Part shown: positions 53,601 to 63,061 of the stretch, piece by piece
Position numbering within the stretch: position 1 is the first letter of the stretch
Layout: every line of letters begins with the position of its first letter
IMG/VR virus record: IMGVR_UViG_3300037337_000170
Coordinates: 1-64,000 of that record
Length of the DNA: 64,000 nucleotides
DNA from: a virus
Reading direction: 5' to 3' (one strand)
The notes under the pieces: model-generated
The model's input: the letters and a program-made list of their open reading frames with translations, nothing else
Database searches by the model: none
Told to the model about the DNA's origin: nothing
Translations under genes and position numbers: made by a program

Positions 53601-56600
53601 ATGAAAACATATTCAATACCCCCATATTTCGACGACTTTTCTGAAGATAAAAACTTTCAGCAGATTCTGTTTAAACCAGGCTTTGCTGTACAGGCACGTG
53701 AGCTTACTCAACTTCAGACAATTCTTCGTGGTCAGATTGAAAAATTCGGTAATCATATTTTTCAACAGGGTTCTGTTGTAATTCCAGGAAATTCTAGGGC
53801 AGAGTTAAATATACCTTATGTAAAATTACAACCGACCTTTAACTCTGTTAATATTGATTCAAAGGCCTTTGACGGTCAAACCGTTATTGGCGCGTCTACA
53901 GGCATTGAAGCCATAGTTAAGACCACCGCTGGCGCGACATTATCTGATCCAGATACTCTGTACATTGTGTATACAAAAGGCAGCAATGGTCTTCCGTCAA
54001 ATGAGTTTGAAACTTCAGAAGAAATATTTGTAAAATCAAGGCCAAATATCAGAGCCACATTGTTAGAGACTGACTCCACTGGCTTTGGAGCTCTGGTATA
54101 TGTTAACCGTGGTGTCTATTTTGTTAATGGGTCATTCGTGTTGGTAGATCAGCAGGTTGCTATTCTTTCCAAATATACCACGACACCATCTGCTTCAATC
54201 TTACTTAAGATTGTTGAAACCTTAGTCGAATCCGATACCGATGAATCTTTGTTGGATCCTGCCAATGGGTCATTTAACTATGCAGCACCAGGTGCTGATC
54301 GAGTAAAAATATCACTAGAGCTGGTTGTTCTTCCTCTGACCGCACCAATTTCTAGTGATTTTGTACAAATTATGAAATACCAAGACGGTATTTTATTAGA
54401 GCAGAGTAGACACCCAAAGTATAATGAATTAGAAAGATCATTGGCACGGAGAACTTTTGATGAGTCGGGAAATTACATCTCATTTGGCTATAGTCCCAGA
54501 GTAACAGAAGATTTTAAGTCCCGATATAATAATGGGCATAGTCTATCTGGCTCTAAGGATAGAATTGCGACAAAAGTTACAAATGGCAAGGCATACATAC
54601 AGGGCTTTGAAGTCGAGACCTTAAATGAATCTGTAGTCATTATTGATAAGGCACGTACCTTAGATCATATAGAGTCCCTACCAACCGTTAGTATGGTTCC
54701 AAGCTTTGGGCAGTATCTATTTGTTACTGACTTGACTGGTATGCCAGACTTTCGGGGCAGAGAGAATATTGATCTTTTCAATGCTATTTCGACACTTGGT
54801 GATAAGGTAAAGATAGGATCTGCCACGGTAATTGCGATTGATTATCATGAGCCAAATACCACAACAAGTAATGCAATCTACAAGCTATTTGTTTCCGATA
54901 TCCTAATGACCGCCGGTGGGATTAGTTCGGTTGGTTCGGTTGGGTTTTCTGGTGGCAAAGCCGAGGTGCTGCATAAGGTTACAGCACGGGCTACCGGTTT
55001 GGATTTTATTCTTGGTGAAATCGTATCGTTCGGTTCTATCAGACGTGCTACCGTTGGGAAATGGGACCGTTCAACTTCGTCATTGTATCTACTTAAGCAT
55101 CTGAATACATTAGAGATCCCAATTATAAATGATGGGCTTACCGCGCCATCCGGTGCATCATCTGTTGTTCAAGATAAGACGATTGTTGGATCATATCTAT
55201 CAAGTAGCCCAATTATCAAACTTCCGACGACAAATGCTTTTGAAGTTAAAACTGGCGCAGGCACTGTTGACATATCCTATAAAGTTTATAGAGAAGTCAC
55301 AATTGCGACTAATGCATCCGGGGCCGGAACCGCTACTGTTTCTGGGTTAACTATAGACCCAATCGAGGCTGGCAACTTCATTATCTCCAGCGCCTCAGGC
55401 ATTCTTTCTAATTCTATTGCGACATTATCCAATAATGGTCTGTCCATATCGATTACCGATGGTCCGGTCTCAGGTACGTTGAGAATCGTATGTGCCGGAA
55501 CAAAACTTAACCAGAGCGCTAGAAGCAAGGTATTCGTCTCATCATTCTTTCAGACAGGACTAACCCCGGCAAATATTGTACAACTCAATAAAGCCGATGT
55601 ATATCGAGTAATATCCGTTGTCTCGACTATTGACGGTGATGTGACTTCTCGATTTACTCTTGATAATGGGCAGAGGGATTTTGCATATCTACGGGGCAGA
55701 CTAAATTTAAGGGGAACTCTTCCAGCTGGTACCTTGACTGTAACATATAGCTATTTTACACATTCGGGTTCTGGCGACTATTTCTCTGTTGATTCTTATG
55801 CATTATCGGGTCTACCTGATTACTATGACAATATCCCAATTTATATTTCGAATAGTACCTCGGAGAGTTTTGATCTCCGTAACTGTCTTGACTTTAGAGC
55901 TAGAATCGGGGATAACGGCACATACACAGCCGGTAGCGCCGCGCCTCTAGATCTGGTTCAAGTCGACTCTCGTATAACTACATCAATGAGAATATATGTC
56001 GGAAGAATAGACAGTGTTATTGTTGGAAAAAGCGGTATTGTTGAGGTCTTACGCGGTATTCCAAGTCTGAGACCAGTTGCCCCCAGTATAAATGATGATA
56101 GTATAAAAATGGCCGAGATTACCATTGGTCCATATACTAAAAGCTTAGAATCCGTTAATGTAAGAATCCTTAATAATAAGGTCTACACTATGCGGGATAT
56201 TGGGCTAATGGAGAAACGAATCAACAATGTAGAGAAGTATGCACAGATTACACATGAGGAATCTTTGCTTCTGAATACAGAGGTTATAGACGCGGCATCT
56301 GGCTTAAATAGATTCAAAAGCGGGTATTTAGTCGAAAATTTCAATAATCTAGATATAATTGCTGACTTTTTTCGCCCTGGGTTTACCGTGACCTATACTA
56401 TAGCTGGTGAGATTACTGCAGCTACAGAGCAGCATGAAACTAATCTTCAGGTGGTTTCTACTACAGGGCGGCTATATGGTGCCCTTACCAATGGATATAT
56501 TACGGCTAATTTTACAGAAGTTGAATTTTGTAAGCAACCAGTTTCGACAAAGATTACCAACATCAATCCATTCAATGTTGTATCATGGGTTGGAAAATTA

Positions 56601-56912
56601 AGTTTGGTCCCATCACTCCAAACCTTTACTGATATTATTGTCCTTCCACCTTTGTTCAACCATGTGACCAATGTTATAGTCAATACTGTGACAAATGTTA
56701 TAACGACTGAGGTGATCAATGTAATAAATCAGACGGTAGATGTGCCTCGTGCATGGGGTTGGGAAGCGCCACCGGGTGCAATAGTGTCTTTTGGCGCCTT
56801 AAGCGATGTTGAGACTACTTTTTTGGAGATAATTAATGTCCCTAGTACTCCACAGGTATTTAATCAGCTTTCAATTGCGTTCACCCGAGACGGATGGCGC
56901 CCACGGATTTGA
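53601..56912 (+). CDS. large baseplate/tail structural protein, DUF4815-like
   Basis: 1103 residues. YFDDFSEDKNFQQILFKPGF, then AVQARELTQLQTILRGQIEK, FGNHIFQQGSVVIPG is the start of the DUF4815 family found in cyanophage-like T4 relatives. A long beta-rich body follows; the end has repeated TNVIVNTVTNVITTEVINVI. It probably forms the outer baseplate to which fibres attach (functional analogue of gp10/gp9). Last codons overlap a small frame in another phase (56836-57021). Confidence 0.82.
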   Translation: MKTYSIPPYFDDFSEDKNFQQILFKPGFAVQARELTQLQTILRGQIEKFGNHIFQQGSVVIPGNSRAELNIPYVKLQPTFNSVNIDSKAFDGQTVIGASTGIEAIVKTTAGATLSDPDTLYIVYTKGSNGLPSNEFETSEEIFVKSRPNIRATLLETDSTGFGALVYVNRGVYFVNGSFVLVDQQVAILSKYTTTPSASILLKIVETLVESDTDESLLDPANGSFNYAAPGADRVKISLELVVLPLTAPISSDFVQIMKYQDGILLEQSRHPKYNELERSLARRTFDESGNYISFGYSPRVTEDFKSRYNNGHSLSGSKDRIATKVTNGKAYIQGFEVETLNESVVIIDKARTLDHIESLPTVSMVPSFGQYLFVTDLTGMPDFRGRENIDLFNAISTLGDKVKIGSATVIAIDYHEPNTTTSNAIYKLFVSDILMTAGGISSVGSVGFSGGKAEVLHKVTARATGLDFILGEIVSFGSIRRATVGKWDRSTSSLYLLKHLNTLEIPIINDGLTAPSGASSVVQDKTIVGSYLSSSPIIKLPTTNAFEVKTGAGTVDISYKVYREVTIATNASGAGTATVSGLTIDPIEAGNFIISSASGILSNSIATLSNNGLSISITDGPVSGTLRIVCAGTKLNQSARSKVFVSSFFQTGLTPANIVQLNKADVYRVISVVSTIDGDVTSRFTLDNGQRDFAYLRGRLNLRGTLPAGTLTVTYSYFTHSGSGDYFSVDSYALSGLPDYYDNIPIYISNSTSESFDLRNCLDFRARIGDNGTYTAGSAAPLDLVQVDSRITTSMRIYVGRIDSVIVGKSGIVEVLRGIPSLRPVAPSINDDSIKMAEITIGPYTKSLESVNVRILNNKVYTMRDIGLMEKRINNVEKYAQITHEESLLLNTEVIDAASGLNRFKSGYLVENFNNLDIIADFFRPGFTVTYTIAGEITAATEQHETNLQVVSTTGRLYGALTNGYITANFTEVEFCKQPVSTKITNINPFNVVSWVGKLSLVPSLQTFTDIIVLPPLFNHVTNVIVNTVTNVITTEVINVINQTVDVPRAWGWEAPPGAIVSFGALSDVETTFLEIINVPSTPQVFNQLSIAFTRDGWRPRI

Positions 56913-57021
56913 CGTATGGCCCACATTTTTTCTTGATATAGTGACAACATTAATCAAATTAACAGATTACACGCTACGAGAAAAATTAAATCTCGTAGAG
57001 CAATGCCAAAGACATCTTTAA
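56836..57021 (+). CDS. possible overlapping small gene (61 aa)
   Basis: A frame starting with ATG 56836 after TTTGGAGATAATTA, a good ribosome site, overlaps the last 77 bases of the DUF4815 gene and continues to 57021 (DVWPTFFLDIVTTLIKLTDY, then LREKLNLVEQCQRHL). The part beyond 56912 is protein-like and leucine-rich. An inverted repeat CTACGAGA/TCTCGTAG (56974-56998) lies in it, which could also mean the stretch is only a non-coding hairpin. Uncertain. Confidence 0.4.
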   Translation: MSLVLHRYLISFQLRSPETDGAHGFDVWPTFFLDIVTTLIKLTDYTLREKLNLVEQCQRHL

Positions 57022-57023
57022 TA

Positions 57024-57066
57024 AAGTGTTAGGTCAGTTTTATTTCAATAGATAAAACTAACTTAA
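57024..57066 (+). repeat. inverted repeat before the late promoter
   Basis: AGTTTTAT and ATAAAACT form a perfect 8-base stem, extended by GTT/AAC with a gap, around a TTCAATAG loop. It lies between the DUF4815 gene region and the late promoter at 57068. It may end the upstream transcript, though a T run is lacking. Confidence 0.5.
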
Positions 57067-57067
57067 T

Positions 57068-57075
57068 TATAAATA
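57068..57075 (+). promoter_or_regulatory. T4-type late promoter
   Basis: TATAAATA, 27 bases before the ATG at 57102, which has AAGGACGAAC as ribosome site. Confidence 0.8.
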
Positions 57076-57101
57076 AAATACATGAGAAAACAAGGACGAA
57101 C

Positions 57102-59624
57102 ATGGCAACTAGAACAGTAGACACTCTAAGTTTAGACGGTATAGCCGGCGGCTTTTTTATTCAGCCGGATAGTATTCGTTTTGAGGTAGCTGAAGCCAGA
57201 CCTAAGACCCGATTGTTTGCATTTTTCGATGGCGTTAGTGTGGCTGCAGCCATTACCCCAGAAGGCGGCATTAGAGGTGGGAATGTTGTTACAGATGCTC
57301 AGGGAACTGCAACTGGTATTTTTAACATTGAGGCATTCACCTACAATACGGGAAGAAAAATATTAAAATTTCAGGATAGCCCGGTATTCACCTCTGATAC
57401 AATTATCGGATCAACAGTCAGCAGCGCTGAAGCAGATTTTATGAGCACTCGTGTTCAGAGGACACTGCAGGATACTATTACTGTGGTCACGGATGTATTC
57501 CAGACCAATGTGGTTGATGTTCAAAACTTTGTTAATATCGATCAATTAAATATAATCGAAAATAACGTGATCGGCACTCTAAACATTCCTGTGGTGGCCG
57601 AACTCGCCGTTCCAGTGGTCGCTGCTCTAGGTGATCCACTTGCCCAGTCTTTTTTCACATACGGTGTTAAAGGTGGCTGTGCTATTACGAAAATTGATAT
57701 CTATTTCGCAACAAAGGATGAAGAGTTGCCGGTTATTCTTGAACTTAGAGAATTGACAAATGGATATCCGGGCCCTAAGTTGATTGATAGATTATCATGG
57801 GTTTCTCTAGAACCAAGTCAGGTGCTTCTATCTGATGATTCCTCCTTAGCTACACCCTTTGAATTTTTCCCGGCCGTGGTGTTGGAGGAAAATAAGGAGT
57901 ACTGTTTTGTTCTAAAGACGAACTGCGATACATACAACGTTTGGACAAGCGTTCTTGGCGAACTATCTGTAGAAACTGGGTTAAAGGTATTTGAACAGCC
58001 ATTCATTGGCTCTATGTATAAGTCGGAGAATAATATCACATGGGTCACTGATCCAACAGAAGATATTAAGTTCACGATGTACAAAGCTGAGTATGATACG
58101 GTCAATCCAGCAACCGTTATAATGAGAGCAAATTCTAGACCAGTCCTATTGAATGGTACTAGATTTAGAGTAACGGCAGGTTCTACACTGGTTAGATTAA
58201 ACTGTGGCTACAAGCATGGGCTTAGGAATAATGACTTTCTGAATCTTTTTTCTCCCACGGGTCTGTTTCGTGGAATTCCAAGTGCTTCATTGAATGGAGA
58301 CTTTGCCGTAACCGTAATTAATGAATATGTTGTTACTTTCATTAGCCCCACAGCGGCGACCTCTACCGGCACATTAGCAACACCAGGATTAGTGAATGCT
58401 ATTCAGGTTGACTCAGGCGGCACAAACTACATAAGTCCAGTTATCTCCTTTGCTAGCAGTACTGGTACAGGCGCGTCGGCAACCGCTGTTGTTACCGCTG
58501 GTGTAATTACCCAAATCAATATAACAAACTCAGGTACTGGGTACCTATCGGCCCCAACAATAAGTGTTACCGATAGTACAGGCATCGGCGCTTTATTATT
58601 TGTTATCAGTGAGGCACTATTTACTATATCGACAAATAGGATTACTAATGATTATAGAGTCATAAGTTCCTTTGCTGAATCACCAAATACTTCTATAACA
58701 ACCAACATTAGTACTACATCATCCGAATATAGTATATTGGATGATGTCAACTACACTCAGGGGACATTCTATAGCCCCAAGATCCCAAGTATCCTGGTGT
58801 CGGCAACAAATGCCAATACATATCTGTCCAATCAGACTCCCCTATCTGTAAATGTAAATCTATCTACATCCAACAAAAATACGTCCCCGATTTTTGCACT
58901 GACAGAAAGACCAAGATTAGCCACATCGGCATTTATCATCAACAACCAGACCCCCATAGAGACCCTGACTGCGACTGAGGGCTATGGTACTGTAACAGGT
59001 TTGGTTTCTGGAAAATTGAATATAACCAATCCAGGTGCAGGTTACCTTACCGCGACAGTTACAATATCCGCACCCGATGTATCGTTCGGGATACAGGCAA
59101 CTGCAACTGCAACTATCACGGCAGGGTCTATCACTGATATTACTATTGATAATCCTGGGATTGGGTATGTCACACTCCCAACTGTAACCATTACTGGAAC
59201 CGGAACTATAACCGTAATCGCTGCATCATCTGCCAACCTAACTCCGTTCAATACAGAAGTACTTCCTGGTCACGGTACAGCAGAAAGTCGATATTTCACC
59301 CAACAAATTAACTTAGAGACAGTATCTACTGGTGTTCAAATTATTTGCGCTGCATACTCTGAGCTTGAAAGCAATTTTGACTTCTATATTAGGACCTCGT
59401 TGTCCTCGGAGGAAACCTCTCATGCTGGATTAAACTGGATGATGTTAAAGTGTGATGTTGAAAGAAACCTATCAACCTTTGATGGCGAATATTTGGACTA
59501 TACATTTTTTGCAAATAACATCAAGCCGTTTGATGTCTATGATTTGAAGATAGTAATGCGTAGTACCAACCGGGTTAAGGTGCCTAGGATTAAGAATTAT
59601 CGTACCATTATATTAGCCACATGA
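57102..59624 (+). CDS. large baseplate/tail structural protein, 'DPLAQSF' type
   Basis: 840 residues. ARPKTRLFAFFDGVSVAAAI, DPLAQSFFTYGVKGGCAITK and IDIYFATKDEELPVILELRE are hallmarks of large virion proteins of T4-like cyanophage relatives that accompany DUF4815 proteins. Residues ~435-500 and ~650-700 hold G-(T/A)-G-Y repeats (ITQINITNSGTGYLSAPTIS; ITDITIDNPGIGYVTLPTVT) shared with gp8. The end VKVPRIKNYRTIILAT is typical. Probably outer baseplate or fibre network. Own late promoter. Confidence 0.82.
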   Translation: MATRTVDTLSLDGIAGGFFIQPDSIRFEVAEARPKTRLFAFFDGVSVAAAITPEGGIRGGNVVTDAQGTATGIFNIEAFTYNTGRKILKFQDSPVFTSDTIIGSTVSSAEADFMSTRVQRTLQDTITVVTDVFQTNVVDVQNFVNIDQLNIIENNVIGTLNIPVVAELAVPVVAALGDPLAQSFFTYGVKGGCAITKIDIYFATKDEELPVILELRELTNGYPGPKLIDRLSWVSLEPSQVLLSDDSSLATPFEFFPAVVLEENKEYCFVLKTNCDTYNVWTSVLGELSVETGLKVFEQPFIGSMYKSENNITWVTDPTEDIKFTMYKAEYDTVNPATVIMRANSRPVLLNGTRFRVTAGSTLVRLNCGYKHGLRNNDFLNLFSPTGLFRGIPSASLNGDFAVTVINEYVVTFISPTAATSTGTLATPGLVNAIQVDSGGTNYISPVISFASSTGTGASATAVVTAGVITQINITNSGTGYLSAPTISVTDSTGIGALLFVISEALFTISTNRITNDYRVISSFAESPNTSITTNISTTSSEYSILDDVNYTQGTFYSPKIPSILVSATNANTYLSNQTPLSVNVNLSTSNKNTSPIFALTERPRLATSAFIINNQTPIETLTATEGYGTVTGLVSGKLNITNPGAGYLTATVTISAPDVSFGIQATATATITAGSITDITIDNPGIGYVTLPTVTITGTGTITVIAASSANLTPFNTEVLPGHGTAESRYFTQQINLETVSTGVQIICAAYSELESNFDFYIRTSLSSEETSHAGLNWMMLKCDVERNLSTFDGEYLDYTFFANNIKPFDVYDLKIVMRSTNRVKVPRIKNYRTIILAT

Positions 59625-59842
59625 TAAAAATTAAAGATGAGCTGGGTAATGTAGTTCCTGGTATTTTAAGAGACCCAAGAACACATGCACTTACCAATAT
59701 CAATAAGTTACAATATCAGAGTTGTTTGGCGTCTCAGTTGAGAATTACCCAAGAAAAAAATGATATAAGTAATATGAAAAACGAAATTGTAGAAATAAAA
59801 TCTCTACTATTAGCACTACTGGACAAACTAAATGCCAACTAA
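59621..59842 (+). CDS. small coiled-coil virion-region protein (73 aa)
   Basis: ATGA-coupled to the large gene. IKIKDELGNVVPGILRDPRT then a helical end with heptads (DISNMKNEIVEIKSLLLALL). Small conserved protein of tail modules; may be a linker or assembly factor. Overlaps the next gene by 11 bases. Confidence 0.72.
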   Translation: MIKIKDELGNVVPGILRDPRTHALTNINKLQYQSCLASQLRITQEKNDISNMKNEIVEIKSLLLALLDKLNAN

Positions 59843-60044
59843 TATAACATATCGAACAAGTGTTAATCCAACTACACCCACCTCTATTACTGCGGCTGGT
59901 GTGCCGTTAACGCATATTCAGGTGGACGGTAATTTTAAATCATTATCAGATGCAATTGATTTAAAGGCTTCTCAAGCAGATGTAAATAATTCGGTTTCAA
60001 CAATTTCCGGAGATGCCATTGCATTTGCAATCGCGCTAGGATAA
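59832..60044 (+). CDS. small virion-region protein (70 aa)
   Basis: 70 residues: MPTNITYRTSVNPTTPTSIT, VPLTHIQVDGNFKSLSDAID, LKASQADVNNSVSTIS. The 'HIQVDGNF..L..A...K' segment is common at the start of phage tail-fibre proteins; here it is a separate short gene, perhaps a domain-sized fibre subunit or the remnant of a longer fibre. Confidence 0.68.
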   Translation: MPTNITYRTSVNPTTPTSITAAGVPLTHIQVDGNFKSLSDAIDLKASQADVNNSVSTISGDAIAFAIALG

Positions 60045-60053
60045 GGACTAAAT

Positions 60054-60380
60054 ATGGCTTCAGTTTTCAAATCAAATGCAGTAGTTACGGTTGGTGTTAC
60101 TCCTGTAACAGCCTATACTGCTCCGGCAGCAACCACGTCTACCGTAATCGGAATGAGTGTGGCTAATACATCGGGTGTTGGCATTACAGTTGATGCTACC
60201 CTAACAAAAGACTCTGTTGTAGCCTTCCTAATTAAAGGTGCTCCGATTCCGGTTGGTGGTGCTCTTGTTATTATCGGCGGCGACCAAAAGACTGTACTAG
60301 AGGCAGGTAATCTTATTAGTATTACCTCAAGTGTTGCAGCAAGTTGCGATGTGATTACTTCTGTTCTGGAGCTAACATAA
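60054..60380 (+). CDS. virion protein (108 aa), beta-sandwich-like
   Basis: 108 residues. ASVFKSNAVVTVGVTPVTAY, TVIGMSVANTSGVGITVDAT, VIIGGDQKTVLEAGNLISIT: alternating beta strands of a small tail protein often found beside fibre genes. Hydrophobic but without membrane helices. Confidence 0.72.
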   Translation: MASVFKSNAVVTVGVTPVTAYTAPAATTSTVIGMSVANTSGVGITVDATLTKDSVVAFLIKGAPIPVGGALVIIGGDQKTVLEAGNLISITSSVAASCDVITSVLELT

Positions 60381-60381
60381 T

Positions 60382-60897
60382 ATGGTCACGAGAGTTAATT
60401 CTGGTGGCATTTTAGATGGTTCTGTTAGCACAGATAAAATTATTGATAACTCTGTTACCAGTAATAAAATTGCCGATGGGTCAGTCACCTCAGCGAAATT
60501 ATCTAGTACAGCAGTAGCAGATAAACTAGGGTATACACCACAGGTGCCACTTGTTTCTGGCACTAACATTAAGACAGTTGGTGGTGTATCAATACTTGGC
60601 TCTGGTAATATAACTGCTGGTACTACCGTTGCTGTAGTTTCGGGCACTACCCAGGCAGCAGTTGCAGGAACTCATTATGTCCTCACCAATGCTGCGACTA
60701 CAACTGTGACACTCCCAAGTAGTGCTGTTTCCGGTGATGTAGTTGCTATTACCGTTAGAAATGGTCTATATACTAATTCTATTCTTAACAATGGTCTAAG
60801 AATAATGGACTTGCTTGAATCTTTAATTATCAATCAAAATAATGCTAGCTTCTCTCTTGTGTATGCTGATGCTACACGTGGCTGGGTTTTAACTTAA
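60382..60897 (+). CDS. short tail-fibre-like protein (171 aa)
   Basis: 171 residues. GGILDGSVSTDKIIDNSVTS followed by NKIADGSVTSAKLSSTAV are fibre-type repeats; VPLVSGTNIKTVGGVSILGS is the widespread phage-fibre 'SGTNIKT(I/V)xGxxxLGSGN' motif, also at 62060. Ends with a beta domain (TTVTLPSSAVSGDVVAITVR). Likely trimeric fibre segment. Confidence 0.78.
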   Translation: MVTRVNSGGILDGSVSTDKIIDNSVTSNKIADGSVTSAKLSSTAVADKLGYTPQVPLVSGTNIKTVGGVSILGSGNITAGTTVAVVSGTTQAAVAGTHYVLTNAATTTVTLPSSAVSGDVVAITVRNGLYTNSILNNGLRIMDLLESLIINQNNASFSLVYADATRGWVLT

Positions 60898-60909
60898 TAA
60901 GGAAACAAA

Positions 60910-61533
60910 ATGAGTTCATTGTCACAATTCGTTGGTCTATATGCTGGTGGTATCGGTCCTGGTGCCGCTGGTCGCCCAATTAGAACACAACGCTTTCTTA
61001 CTAGCGGTACCTTTACGCCATCTGCTGCCCTTATTGCCGCAGGTGGCAATTGTTACGCATTAGTTGTTGGGGGCGGTGGTAATGGCGGCGCCGCCGGCGG
61101 TGGCGGTGGTGCCGTTGGCGGCGGCGGCGGCGGATCTGCCGGCGGTTTTATTGAGGGACCATTGAATATTATTGTTCCTACTACAGTTACTGTGGGTGGT
61201 CCCGGTGGCACAAGTATTCTTTTATTGCTATCTGGTCTCGGCGGTACTACCGGCGGTGTGGGCAGTTTCGGCGGCGGTAATGGCGTAGGAGCTACGGGGG
61301 GTTCCGGTGGAGGTGCCAGTGCCGTTTCCTTGGGTATTGGTGGTATTGGTGGTACCGGCGGCCTTGGTGGTGCGGGAGCAGGAGTTTCCGGCGGCTTCGG
61401 AGGCGGCGCCGGCGGAGCCAGTACGTCAAGCTCCGGCGGTGGAGGTGGAGGTGGAGGTGCTAGTGCCGGCGCCCCCGGCACCCCCGGTGGCGCCGGCTCC
61501 TCCGGTTATGTACAAATTTGGTGGCAAGAATAA
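60910..61533 (+). CDS. glycine-rich adhesin (207 aa)
   Basis: 207 residues. N-terminal 45 residues (FVGLYAGGIGPGAAGRPIRT; FLTSGTFTPSAALIAAGGNC) followed by poly-glycine runs (ALVVGGGGNGGAAGGGGG) and an end SSGYVQIWWQE. Glycine-rich sandwiches of this kind form tail-fibre tips, as in T-even gp38-type adhesins that decide receptor choice. GC is locally much higher than in neighbours. A larger relative begins at 63061. Confidence 0.8.
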   Translation: MSSLSQFVGLYAGGIGPGAAGRPIRTQRFLTSGTFTPSAALIAAGGNCYALVVGGGGNGGAAGGGGGAVGGGGGGSAGGFIEGPLNIIVPTTVTVGGPGGTSILLLLSGLGGTTGGVGSFGGGNGVGATGGSGGGASAVSLGIGGIGGTGGLGGAGAGVSGGFGGGAGGASTSSSGGGGGGGGASAGAPGTPGGAGSSGYVQIWWQE

Positions 61534-61545
61534 AGAGAGCTTAAT

Positions 61546-62031
61546 ATGATTTTTGCGCTTATAAAAAATAACAAAGTCGACAATATTATTGCCGCAGATC
61601 AGATCTTTGCCGATAGCTTATTAAGTGACTATCAGGCAGTTGTTCAGTCAGATACAGCACAAGTAGGTTGGGAGTGGGACGGCACTTCAATTGTTACTCC
61701 ACCAGCACCTGAGCCGGTGATCATGCCTATGCCTGAACCGTCTAGATTAGTTACCAGACTAGCTTTCCGTAACCGCTTTACTCTCGCCGAAAAGATGGCA
61801 CTAGAATTAGCCGGACTAGATAACCCAGCCTCCACAATCGCAGAACGAACTAATGCTGCTGCACTTCGTATCAATCAGGCCGATCTTGCCGCTGCTACGT
61901 TTGTTGATCTTGCCCGCGAAGATACTCGCAATGGTGTACTCAGCCTGGAAACAGTTGGTCTACTAGACGCAGGTAGGGCACTAGAAATCTTAGATACACC
62001 TGTTACTGAACTAGAAAAGTTCGTTGGTTAA
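61546..62031 (+). CDS. tail-fibre region protein, assembly-type (161 aa)
   Basis: 161 residues. FALIKNNKVDNIIAADQIFA, VVQSDTAQVGWEWDGTSIVT, PPAPEPVIMPMPE linker, then a helical part (RFTLAEKMALELAGLDNPAS). This is the layout of phage fibre-assembly or 'DUF4376-like' proteins next to fibre genes: short beta start, Pro linker, helical end. Function inferred as fibre assembly or attachment. Confidence 0.7.
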   Translation: MIFALIKNNKVDNIIAADQIFADSLLSDYQAVVQSDTAQVGWEWDGTSIVTPPAPEPVIMPMPEPSRLVTRLAFRNRFTLAEKMALELAGLDNPASTIAERTNAAALRINQADLAAATFVDLAREDTRNGVLSLETVGLLDAGRALEILDTPVTELEKFVG

Positions 62032-62036
62032 CCGAT

Positions 62037-62044
62037 TATAAATA
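62037..62044 (+). promoter_or_regulatory. T4-type late promoter
   Basis: TATAAATA, 16 bases before the ATG at 62060, with AAAGGAACTTC between. Gives fibre genes their own late transcript. Confidence 0.75.
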
Positions 62045-62059
62045 ACCCAAAGGAACTTC

Positions 62060-62653
62060 ATGGCATATATCGGTAATCAACCATCAAGTGGTGCATTCAG
62101 AAAACTAGACACTCTGGTATTCAATGGAAGTACGGCTACATTCGGGCTTATAGCTGGTGGAGTTGCTGTATCACCAGGTACGGCAACCAATCTAATTATC
62201 AGTCTTAATGGTGTGGTACAGGAGCCTGGTACTTCATATGATGTTTCTGGTTCTAATATCACATTCAGTTCGGCGCCAGGTGCGGGGTCTACATTTTTCG
62301 GGGTTCAACTAGGTTCAGTAGGTACTGTTAACATTGTTACTGATGGTTCTATTACCGCAGATAAGCTAAGCGTAACCCCGATTCCAGTAATCAAAGGTGG
62401 TACCGGTACGGCATCATTGACAGGGCTTGTAAAAGGTAACGGTACTGGTGCATTAACAGAGGCAGTATCTGGTACTGATATCAAGACTGTTAACGATGTG
62501 CCTGTTCTTGGTTCTGGTAATATTACAGTGCAAGTACCATTGGTTTCTGGTACTAACATTAAGACAATCAATGGAGTCACATTACTTGGCTCAGGAAACT
62601 ACGAGATAATTTCAGGCTCGGATATTGCCAATTATATGGCAGGAATAATTTAA
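62060..62653 (+). CDS. tail-fibre protein (197 aa)
   Basis: 197 residues. AYIGNQPSSGAFRKLDTLVF, SLNGVVQEPGTSYDVSGSNI, TFSSAPGAGSTFFGVQLG form the domain that starts many fibre proteins of T4-like cyanophages. Then TDGSITADKLSVTPIPVIKG, GTGTASLTGLVKGNGTGAL and two copies of SGTxIKT(V/I)xxVxxLGSGN. Likely connects to the adhesin downstream. Confidence 0.82.
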   Translation: MAYIGNQPSSGAFRKLDTLVFNGSTATFGLIAGGVAVSPGTATNLIISLNGVVQEPGTSYDVSGSNITFSSAPGAGSTFFGVQLGSVGTVNIVTDGSITADKLSVTPIPVIKGGTGTASLTGLVKGNGTGALTEAVSGTDIKTVNDVPVLGSGNITVQVPLVSGTNIKTINGVTLLGSGNYEIISGSDIANYMAGII

Positions 62654-62662
62654 GGGAACAAT

Positions 62663-63061
62663 ATGGCTTCAACGGGTAATTATGCATCAACACCTAGAAC
62701 CGGTGTAGTTGTAATCGATACGGCAAATACAGCAAGGGATGGTACCGGTACTCTAGGCACTGTTCTATTAGCGCCAGCATCTGGTTCTAGAATTGATGGC
62801 CTTGATATTCAGGCAGTTGGTACAACCACTGCCGGTATGGTTCGCTTGTTTGTTCACAATGGAACTACGGCATTTCTGCTGACAGAAATTCCTGTGATCG
62901 CGGTCACACCAGGTGCTGCGATTCCAGCTTGGTCTGTGCATTTGAGTACAAATAGCAATCCTAATTTTCCGATTGTCCTAGGTTCTGGCTTTAGTCTTCG
63001 TGCATCAACAAATAATGCTGATGCCTTCAATATTATTACCACCCAGGCAGGAGACTTCTGA
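62663..63061 (+). CDS. virion protein (132 aa), fibre-associated
   Basis: 132 residues, beta-rich: MASTGNYASTPRTGVVVIDT, TVLLAPASGSRIDGLDIQAV, TTTAGMVRLFVHNGTTAFLL. Similar small proteins accompany fibre genes in large phages. Its TGA overlaps the next ATG (ATGA at 63061). Confidence 0.72.
   Translation: MASTGNYASTPRTGVVVIDTANTARDGTGTLGTVLLAPASGSRIDGLDIQAVGTTTAGMVRLFVHNGTTAFLLTEIPVIAVTPGAAIPAWSVHLSTNSNPNFPIVLGSGFSLRASTNNADAFNIITTQAGDF

Noticed and set aside
61053-61481. Proline-rich minus-strand gene opposite the glycine-rich adhesin
   Set aside because: Poly-proline on the reverse strand is the shadow of glycine codons; no ribosome site or conserved pattern.
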